A DNA stretch of 15,714 nucleotides from Discostella pseudostelligera (lineage: Eukaryota > Bacillariophyta > Thalassiosirophyceae > Thalassiosirales > Thalassiosiraceae), in NCBI GenBank assembly GCA_036940085.1, contig JALLBK010000302.1, positions 1 through 15,714 of the forward strand, read 5' to 3'. Position 1 is the first letter of the stretch. Every line of letters starts with the position of its first letter. Below are positions 9,310-15,714 of this stretch, piece by piece. A program made the translations under genes and the position numbers. The notes under the pieces are model-generated. The model saw only the letters and a program-made list of their open reading frames with translations, was not told where the DNA came from and ran no database searches.

Positions 9310-9694
9310 ATGAACTTCTCAAGGGTTTCTTTGGCCAACTACCTACGACGACGAAGAACTGTGCATTCAAATATAATAGGTGCGTTTCCTATGATATATA
9401 TATATATGTATGAAATGGTTGTTGAATGATGTTGCGGTGGGGTTGGGGTAATTGCTTTCAGCTTGCATCGACTGGGCGTGCTGGTTTTGCAGGGAGGATG
9501 ATGCTGGATCTTTGTCAAGAAGTGGATGCCTGGATTCGCCTGCATTTCTACTGCATAGTGTTCGCCTTGTCATGATTTGTTCCACTCCTACTATTACCAT
9601 CGCCATTTCCATCATGGTCATGGATCGATCATGGAAATCCGATTTCGACTCCACCTTGCTGCAAAAGATCGCGATCTACACGGAGTTGGGGTGA
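9310..9694 (+). CDS. Candidate small two-exon gene, mitochondrial-presequence-like N-terminus (uncertain)
   Basis: Exon 9310-9379 encodes MNFSRVSLANYLRRRRTVHS plus three residues, rich in Arg and Ser and free of acidic residues, as in mitochondrial presequences. Donor GTGCGT (9380) and acceptor TTTCAG (ending 9461) give an 81-nt intron containing an (AT)n run. The downstream frame stays open to a TGA at 9692-9694, giving 100 residues with one hydrophobic stretch (VRLVMICSTPTITIAISIMVM). An alternative acceptor further in would give a shorter protein. No family is recognised, and the low-quality call at 9784 suggests this region may hold sequence errors. Confidence 0.22.
9394..9407 (+). repeat. 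(AT)7 microsatellite
   Basis: A short alternating AT tract, inside the putative intron of the 9310 candidate. Confidence 0.8.
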
Positions 9695-9783
9695 CATCAG
9701 CCCTTTACGAATTCTGGAGCCTTTTGCCCGGAGATGACACATCAATATCGCCAACATGTCGCTGACCAACTCTTTTTCTTTGT

Positions 9784-9784
9784 N
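9784..9784. other. Uncalled base (N)
   Basis: A single N in a T-rich run (ctttgtnttatt). Together with the N at 8952 it marks 8.9-9.8 kb as the least reliable part of the window. Reading frames that cross it are unsafe. Confidence 0.95.
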
Positions 9785-9956
9785 TTATTTTATGAATACA
9801 AGACGCATGATGGCGGCTCTACTACTTTAATCTACTTCGATACATCGGTGTTGTCATCAGCTCCCTTTCACCGGGGGCGCTGCGCCATTACACTCTGCTC
9901 TCAGCAGTTGCATTTCCACTACTTTTGCATATATATCTACATCATCCACAAATCAA

Positions 9957-12501
9957 ATGAGTCATCACAACCGCCTCTCCAACGACACATCATCGTCCAT
10001 CGATCTCAAAATCTTCATCAAGGACGTCAATGACACACATGGCCGGAAGCGTCCACTCACCGTCCGACCATGGGCTTCGATTAAAGATGTCAAGGATCAA
10101 CTTACCAAACATCTACATATTCCCGCATGCTCGCAATGTATTTACTTTGGACCATTATTATCGAGTTCACGAGAATTGCCAAATCATCGTACGTTGCAAG
10201 ATGCGGGGATATATAGAAATGGAGATACCTTGTTGCTAGAAATCAAGGGGAATGCTTCGTCGACGGGTGGTGGTCTACCAAATTGTAGCTGTCCTTCCAT
10301 TTCATCCTTGAGGAATCAATCCAATGATATCTGCGTTTCATCTTCGACATTGGATTTGTGTCCCAAGTCATTACAGAGGCTTGTGCAGCAATCTCGAAGA
10401 GGCCTGGCAGTGGGCATCAAGCCCGCCTTGGCCCCGGATGGTTCTGGTGGATCATATTTTCTGAGCGATGCACGAAAGATACGTGTGGGTGTATTCAAGC
10501 CTGCCGACGAGGAGCCATTTGCAGAGAACAATCCTCGAGGATACGTCCCACACAACACATCCTCCACGAGCGGTGAGGATGGAGAGTGGTTACGCCAGGG
10601 GATACGACCTGGGGAGCTATGTCTTCGAGAAGTTGCCGCGTTCTTGTTGGATCATGATGGATTCAGTGGTGTACCCATGACGACGCTAGCCGAGGCTCGT
10701 CATCCTGCGTTTCATACTGCGGGTGCACATTGGACATTGGGTGAGGGAGGAGCGGGCGTCGGTGTGCACTCGTTGAGCTCGCCTCTACCGGCCTATCTTA
10801 CTGGGAGCAGCACCTCGCCCTCCAATGTTCTCTCTCATCAGGAGTTAGTGAAGAAAGTGGGTTCCTTCCAAGAATACATCCACGCGGAATGCACCATGGA
10901 TGATATCTCTCCATCTAAAATATCAGTTGACGAAGTCCATAAGATTGCCATTCTCGACATTCGTATCATGAATGCCGATAGGAATGTTGCCAACATTATG
11001 TGCCAACGAATACCGGAAGATCCTGACACTTTCCGCTTGGTTCCTATAGATCATGGATATTCCCTAAGGAACAAGTGCGATGTCGCTTGGTTCGATTGGT
11101 GTTGGCTCGATTGGCCCCAGACGAAGCAACCGCTTTCGAAGGCCTCCAGGGACTACGTGCTAGGGTTGGACATTGAGGCAGACGCAAGGCTGTTGCAGGA
11201 ACGATTAAATATGCAAGGTGATGTATTGGATTATTTTAGGAGCAGCTGTCAAGTATTGAAGGCTGGTGTTCGGGCTGGCTTGACCTTGTATGATATTGCC
11301 AGTGAGATCTTGTGCAGGAACGACCCGAGTGGTGAGTGTCTCTTGCTGTTTGATGATCATTTCCTCTCATCATCTTTAACTAACACTTTTGAATTCGTCG
11401 GCAGGTGAGGTTCCGTCCAAACTAGAAGCTATGACGTCGATGGCATCCGAACTGGCCATGTCAGCTGTTCACAATGGCAGATTCCACCATGCTACGGCCT
11501 CCTTGGCACTGGAAGAAAAACTGACGACCCGCCGCTTAATGATGAATAGCCAACCAAAGTTCTCCACCGCCTCAAAGACCCGTCCCGTTGTCAGATCTGC
11601 ATCTTCTTCCGTCTTCTCCAGATTTGGAAGCCTCGATGATGCAAGTGCCTTTACTGATGAACTATCCAGGATCGAAAGTGGCTTCTCTGAATCTCAAAGC
11701 TTTAAGAATAGTAACTCCCAATGTATTCCCGGAACAGCACATACGTCGCAGTCGGACGACAGCTCGGAAGGAGATGAAGACACCGGCTCCTTTGCGATCG
11801 ACGGTCCCGAAGACAGTGCGGCAGGAGAATGGGCCGCGGCATTGGTCGCCGTGGCTGACCAGAGTATGGATAAGGATAATTTGTTTGGCAGCCGTAACAG
11901 GTCGGTTTCCGAATCGTCAAGTGATGAGTCATTGTCAAGCGCCCTCTCCAAGTCTCCAGTTGGCTTTTGGTATGTCCGTCCCGGATCAGCTACGAATGAG
12001 TCTTACGAGGATGATGAACCCAGCTGCGCTTCACCATCGACGCAGTCATCAATCCACGGTAATCCTGCAGATCTTTCATCAAGTCTTCCGCGAATTTTGT
12101 CACCGAGTGGCTTTTCTACCTCTAACCTCGGCAAGTTACTGTCAGAATCGTCTCCTTCACAGTTCAATACAACTCAGAAAGCACTTCATACAACCGAAGA
12201 CGTACCTTCCGATCGAGTTGGTCCAATCCCCACCTCATTTGATATGCCTCCAGCAACTGCAACACCACTTAAGACGATGAGTCGAAGTATGTCCTACTCT
12301 GCCTTCTCGACGAACAACGCAGCACCGCCCAACACGCATCTGAAATCTAATTTATCACGGAGCACTCTGAACAATATGCGCAACATGCCTTCTACGACGC
12401 TTGATCATGACCTCTTTCGAACATACTTTGTCAAATTCGTCGACCTCTTGGTGGTACGCGAGACTGAGCGGGTGCTCCATAGCAAGGCACTCAAGTCCTG
12501 A
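9957..12501 (+). CDS. Ubiquitin-like-domain type II PI4-kinase-family protein (PI4K-gamma/UbDK type)
   Basis: Exons 9957-11331 and 11405-12501 (73-nt intron, GTGAGT...GGCAG) give 823 residues. A ubiquitin-like fold spans about 15-97 (IDLKIFI... GDTLLLEIK). The kinase domain runs from about 173 to 459: [19 protein letters not shown] with lysine K181, [19 protein letters not shown], the catalytic-loop motif [10 protein letters not shown] (D341, N346), and the metal-binding PIDHG (D365), then WPQTKQPLS. This is the layout of plant PI4K-gamma proteins; several of these behave as protein kinases (UbDK) rather than lipid kinases, so the substrate is open. The last 360 residues are Ser-rich and probably disordered, except for a small conserved-looking block at the end ([14 protein letters not shown]). 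Its 3' end converges on the BMT5-like gene. Confidence 0.9.
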
Positions 12502-12715
12502 AAGTATTTTGCACAAAGCTGAGAAATGATGCAACCGATGTGAACGATCTACCTACTTGGCTTCTCACGGCGAGAAGTAGAGAATGCGATGATGGTGTAA
12601 AATAGGTACTCGCTGAGATTCGGCCATACATATTGATGTCTCAATAGGTAGTATTACTAACCGATAAAATAAGCACACGAATTGCTGTCAAAGCATTTGA
12701 TAGTATTTATTTTTG
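12502..12715. other. Convergent 3' intergenic region
   Basis: This gap of 214 nt separates the stops of the PI4K-like (+) and BMT5-like (-) genes and should hold both 3' ends. The only structure I see is a small hairpin, CTTCTC (12561-12566) with GAGAAG (12572-12577) and a 5-nt loop. Confidence 0.6.
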
Positions 12716-14342
12716 CTAATTCGTCACTGAACTATTCTCCTTTTCACCAGCCGTGTGATACTTTATTTCAGGATGTAATGCTGGGTAAGGGAATGGATGA
12801 GACACAGTCCTCCCTCTCCGGTTCTCTCTCAAGGGAACATACTTTGAAACCTCAGATTCCGCCAGTTCTCTCCACTGATCTGCCATCGTTCTTGTTAGAT
12901 GATGCCCTTCACTGCAATACGCCACAAGAAACACTGCTACTCGCGACGGTCCATGAGATTCATTAATTTCTAAAACTTGTCGTGCTGGTACCTCAACTCT
13001 AATTCCAGCTGGGACGCAGTTACTCTGGATGATATTTTTGATTGTATCTCCAAATACCATCTGATCATGAGCATCCTCATTGTCGTTTGTGATGTTTATG
13101 TGTAACTCATGTCTGCAACACAATTGAATGTCTATCGGGGCAGTAGTGATACCGTCTGGTTTTACAAAGACGTGCATCTGAGGGTTATTCCCAAGGTTGA
13201 ATGGTCTATCGACCCCTCGATGCGAGCTGAGCCTATATTGTGCATCGTACGGAGAAACTCGTGCGAGCAAGAGTCCATGTTCTCCAGCAAACAGAGAAGC
13301 AGTCCAACTTCCCCTCCATTCGAGCAGTGATGTAGCGGAGCAACTGATGATATTCGCAATCAAGAACAAGTGAATTGTCGCGATGGGTAAGAAGTAGGCA
13401 GTTGGACGCAACATCGGCTATTAACATTTCGAAGTTCTCACCCGCCTTGACCATCACACAATGCCACATGAATTTCACCCCGAGGAGATAAAACAGTTGC
13501 TGCGCTCTGAAGAAATTCACTCAACAGTTGGCTGTACGGTAATGCACAAGTCAGCACTCAGAAGAGATCCATTTAACGAATCGTTCCAATTTAGCTAGAT
13601 CTCACCGGTTGTATCGATTGTTTGCTTTGCCTTTCCAATGTGGAAAGTTAAATTGAATTCGGTCAAATCTAATATTGATCGACTCATTTCCGAAGTAAGT
13701 TGATAAGGTTGTTGCATCAACACCAAACATAACTGTTTGACCCGAAGCAGTAATTATATTTGCGTTGGACTTGGAATATTGATATACTGCCAAGAAAGCA
13801 ATGTGAATAGGAGCATGCGGTTGGTATCAATAAATCTATCATAAAATGGGCTGGTAAATACGCCGAAGACACTTACCGGTATTATGAATTTCTTCTTCTT
13901 CAAGCACCGTAGCAAACAGCTCAATCCCCAACCGCTCTAGTTCTGGTCCAATTTCTGCGCAATAACTCAAATCCCCATCCCCACAAACAAGAATATTTTT
14001 GATGAGGCTGTCACGTTGTCCAAGTGAGGCGCTTTGGTCATCGTCCGAAGTGGATATGAATTTCCACTTGGATGCAATGTCTGATTCACCACATGAAACT
14101 GTTGCATAATGATGATGAGCTGACAACACAACTCTTTGCCGCCAGGTTCTATTCTGGCAAAAGAATTTAGACTCGATATACCGATTGATGCCATAAGATG
14201 ACAATCCTCTTGTCACCAGGCGTGTAGACGCTGGTCTGTTGACGACACCAAAGGCAAAGGCACGACAAGGAGCACTGCTTTGCGACAGTCCGACACAAAT
14301 TAGTGTGGAAGCCTTAGAATAACTGGATGCAAGAATTCCCAT
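12716..14342 (-). CDS. BMT5-like (DUF2431) Rossmann-fold rRNA methyltransferase family protein
   Basis: Exons 14342-13877, 13786-13606, 13531-13442 and 13343-12716 (introns of 90, 74 and 98 nt) give 454 residues and close exactly in frame. Family motifs appear in the right order across the junctions: SAM-binding loop [11 protein letters not shown] (119-128), [16 protein letters not shown] (196-205), [25 protein letters not shown], then the conserved tail LLEWRGSW...[10 protein letters not shown] (287-294). Yeast Bmt5 makes m3U in 25S rRNA. Residues about 317-415 weakly resemble the ferredoxin-fold anticodon-binding domain of FDXACB1-type proteins (inference). The first 75 residues form a Ser/Arg-rich leader with CRAFAFG, possibly an organelle-targeting signal; a plastid or mitochondrial role is therefore possible. 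The E2F cluster lies upstream. Confidence 0.85.
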
Positions 14343-14486
14343 GATGAAATGTTATCCGCGCAGAAGTTTAAGGGTCGAATAGAGACCATGAATGTGACGG
14401 GCTATGCTGTTTTTCCAGCAGGACACATCCCTTAGACGCCATATAATTGACGTAATTATCACTAAAACTAAAACGTAATAATCATT

Positions 14487-14540
14487 GGGATGGTTGATGG
14501 ATTGGATGGTGGATTGGTGGTGGATGGTGGATGTGGATGG
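14487..14540 (+). repeat. GGAT/GGTGGAT low-complexity tract
   Basis: Imperfect repetition of TGGAT and GGTGGAT units, G-rich on the plus strand and C-rich on the minus strand, directly next to the E2F array. The G runs are mostly doublets, so a stable quadruplex is doubtful. Confidence 0.75.
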
Positions 14541-14558
14541 TACGGATGTTTGCGGGGC

Positions 14559-14630
14559 TTTCCCGCCAAAACGTTCCCGCCCCCGTTACTTTCCCGTCAA
14601 AACGATCCCGCCGCGTTACTACTTTCCCGC
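14559..14630. promoter_or_regulatory. Tandem array of E2F-like sites upstream of BMT5-like gene
   Basis: Exact TTTCCCGC occurs at 14559-14566 and 14623-14630, with near matches GTTCCCGC (14573-14580), TTTCCCGT (14590-14597) and ATCCCGCCGCG (14605-14615). The first site overlaps a TTTGGCGG match on the other strand (14563-14570). A unit of about 30 nt (TTTCCCGYCAAAACG, then NTCCCGCC, then CGTTAC) is present twice in tandem at 14559-14589 and 14590-14619, followed by a partial third copy. It lies about 217-288 nt upstream of the BMT5-like ATG. Confidence 0.6.
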
Positions 14631-14893
14631 CAACTCGAGTGGCAAGAAGTTCTTCCCTCCACGTGTCAGGTTCGTGCTTGCCCATTGTGTGCGAGCAGCA
14701 GAGAACAGCCTCTGCCTGCAACAAATTACTTATCATCGCAAAAGTTACAACGGAAAGCGTTCGATTCATCTAAAAATGGAGCATTATCCACAATGTCATG
14801 CATCTCTAAAACCAGCCTACAATCTACCTAAACAGGCTTGAATTTGCCGTCCCCGCCCCCGACTTCCACATTCCTCGCCACTTCAAGCATTTA

Positions 14894-14907
14894 TCTCTCT
14901 CTCTCTC
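14894..14907 (+). repeat. (TC)7 microsatellite
   Basis: Short pyrimidine repeat 3' of the NFU1-like stop codon. Confidence 0.8.
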
Positions 14908-14919
14908 GGACGAAATTCA

Positions 14920-15714
14920 TTAATCCGAGTAGGGGATCCCAGCCGCTGCCAGCCTTTCCTGATAGGTCTTCATTTTCTTTTTCTCCTCATCATCATCACC
15001 AACCCCCCCTCGCTCCTCGTCCACATCATCATAACCTTCATCATCCCCTTCACCCTCTTCCTCCTCCAACGAAACTACCGCTGTAACCTCGGGTATATAA
15101 TGCATCAACATATTCTCAACACCATTCTTCAATGTGACACTCGAACTCGGACAGCCGACACAACTTCCCGCCAGCTGGACGGTAACAATCCCGGTATCCT
15201 CTTCATAACTAACATACTTGATATCACCTCCATCCTCTTGCACCGCTGGTCGAATACGACTTTCCAATAATTCTTTAATCATTGCCACCACCTCACTATC
15301 ATCATCTAGTATTGTCGTATCAGTAATGGAGGGTGCATCCAATAATGCCGGTTGACCACTGGCATAAAAATCCATGATCGCGCCAAAGATTGGAGTTTGT
15401 AAATGTTGCCAATGTGCCTCGGCAAATTTAGTCACCGATATGAAATCATATCCGAGATATATGGATTTGATGCCCACATCGAGATTAAAGAGGGATTTGG
15501 CAAGGGGAGAACGTGCTATTAGGATGTGATCTTTCCGGGTGAGATGCACACCATTGTTGTTGTTATTGTCAGTATTGTCGTTTCCTTCTTCACGTTGGGG
15601 TATCTCGATCTCACCCAAATTGGGATCGATAGTATCGATGGAAGAGTTGTGACCAAGGACAAGTCGACCATTGGGGATGAATTTCAGACTTTCGGGGTTG
15701 GGTGTGGTGGCGGT
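14920..15714 (-). CDS. NFU1: NFU1-type iron-sulfur cluster scaffold protein (5' end beyond window)
   Basis: A single open frame runs from the right edge to the stop at 14920; 264 residues are visible and the N-terminus is missing. The NFU N-terminal domain begins almost at the edge ([11 protein letters not shown], residues 4-14) and continues with [16 protein letters not shown] and [12 protein letters not shown]. The C-terminal NifU-like domain has [23 protein letters not shown] and the cluster-binding CxxC ([11 protein letters not shown]185 and C188). Mitochondrial NFU1 receives a [4Fe-4S] cluster and passes it to lipoyl synthase and respiratory enzymes; a targeting peptide would lie outside the window. 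An extra tail of about 50 residues after the usual end (IPEV) is very acidic and then Lys-rich, ending in [18 protein letters not shown] at 15618 is not the start, because family sequence continues upstream of it. Confidence 0.95.
   Translation of the reverse strand, partial: TATTPNPESLKFIPNGRLVLGHNSSIDTIDPNLGEIEIPQREEGNDNTDNNNNNGVHLTRKDHILIARSPLAKSLFNLDVGIKSIYLGYDFISVTKFAEAHWQHLQTPIFGAIMDFYASGQPALLDAPSITDTTILDDDSEVVAMIKELLESRIRPAVQEDGGDIKYVSYEEDTGIVTVQLAGSCVGCPSSSVTLKNGVENMLMHYIPEVTAVVSLEEEEGEGDDEGYDDVDEERGGVGDDDEEKKKMKTYQERLAAAGIPYSD

Larger units (their letters stand above)
14343..14919. other. Intergenic region between BMT5-like and NFU1-like genes
   Basis: This 577-nt stretch is flanked by two minus-strand genes, so it should contain the BMT5-like promoter and the NFU1 3' end. 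It holds TGACGTAA (14449-14456, a bZIP/CRE-like half), a GGAT-rich low-complexity tract, the E2F array and a (TC)7 run. I see no supportable gene. Confidence 0.7.

Noticed and set aside
9876..9886. Palindrome GGCGC-T-GCGCC as a regulatory site
   Set aside because: It is short and single, with no known factor match. It lies 71 nt before the PI4K-like start but could be chance.
12716..13414. Secreted 232-residue protein starting with a signal peptide at 13414
   Set aside because: The leader lies in an intron. The acceptor at 13344 joins residue 26 onward in frame to BMT5-like exons, and the downstream sequence (HRGVDRPF) is family-typical.
13233..13520. 95-residue minus-strand frame overlapping exon 3 of the BMT5-like gene
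   Set aside because: It is an alternative frame through a coding exon and an intron, and matches nothing.
14482..14841. Overlapping frames on both strands in the BMT5/NFU1 intergenic region
   Set aside because: They translate a GGAT repeat and the E2F array; low complexity and no family match.
1..15714. tRNA, rRNA and mobile elements
   Set aside because: I looked by eye for T-loop motifs (GGTTCRANNCC), terminal inverted repeats with a transposase frame, and reverse-transcriptase motifs, and found none. A tRNAscan or Rfam run could still find something small.

Overview
The window reads as nuclear DNA of a eukaryotic alga, most likely a diatom or another stramenopile (an inference). The genes are compact and broken by short introns of 72 to 150 nt with GTAAG/GTGAG-type donors and YAG acceptors. 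Intergenic gaps are mostly a few hundred bases. Nothing bacterial is visible: no operons, Shine-Dalgarno sites or insertion sequences. All splice junctions given here were placed by eye, and every multi-exon gene closes in frame.

Layout, left to right. (1) 158-1929, +: a four-exon leucine-rich-repeat protein of the ribonuclease-inhibitor type. (2) 2005-4342, -: a three-exon RAD18-like E3 ubiquitin ligase with RING and SAP domains, plus a C-terminal NZF/RanBP2 zinc finger where the usual UBZ finger is missing. (3) 4655-8239, -: a three-exon MCM2 replicative helicase subunit. (4) 8240-9956: a 1.7 kb stretch without a recognised gene. It holds the MCM2 promoter, two weak candidate small genes, a 72-bp duplication around a single N (probably an assembly seam) and a second N at 9784. 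(5) 9957-12501, +: a two-exon ubiquitin-like-domain type II PI4-kinase-family protein. (6) 12716-14342, -: a four-exon BMT5-like (DUF2431) Rossmann methyltransferase. (7) 14920 to beyond the right edge, -: an NFU1-type iron-sulfur scaffold protein, cut off at its N-terminus.

Two neighbours share a theme. MCM2 licenses and unwinds replication origins, and RAD18 family proteins ubiquitinate PCNA at stalled forks. Both have perfect E2F/DP consensus sites (TTTSSCGC) about 90-135 nt upstream of the start codon. A denser, tandemly duplicated cluster of the same motif lies about 220-290 nt upstream of the BMT5-like gene. The window therefore looks like a patch with shared S-phase control.

The most interesting items are the RAD18 domain swap with its degenerate linker repeats, the tandem E2F array, an RGG box and a changed arginine-finger motif in MCM2, and the BMT5-like gene, whose exons are scattered over three reading frames and hide behind a false signal peptide.
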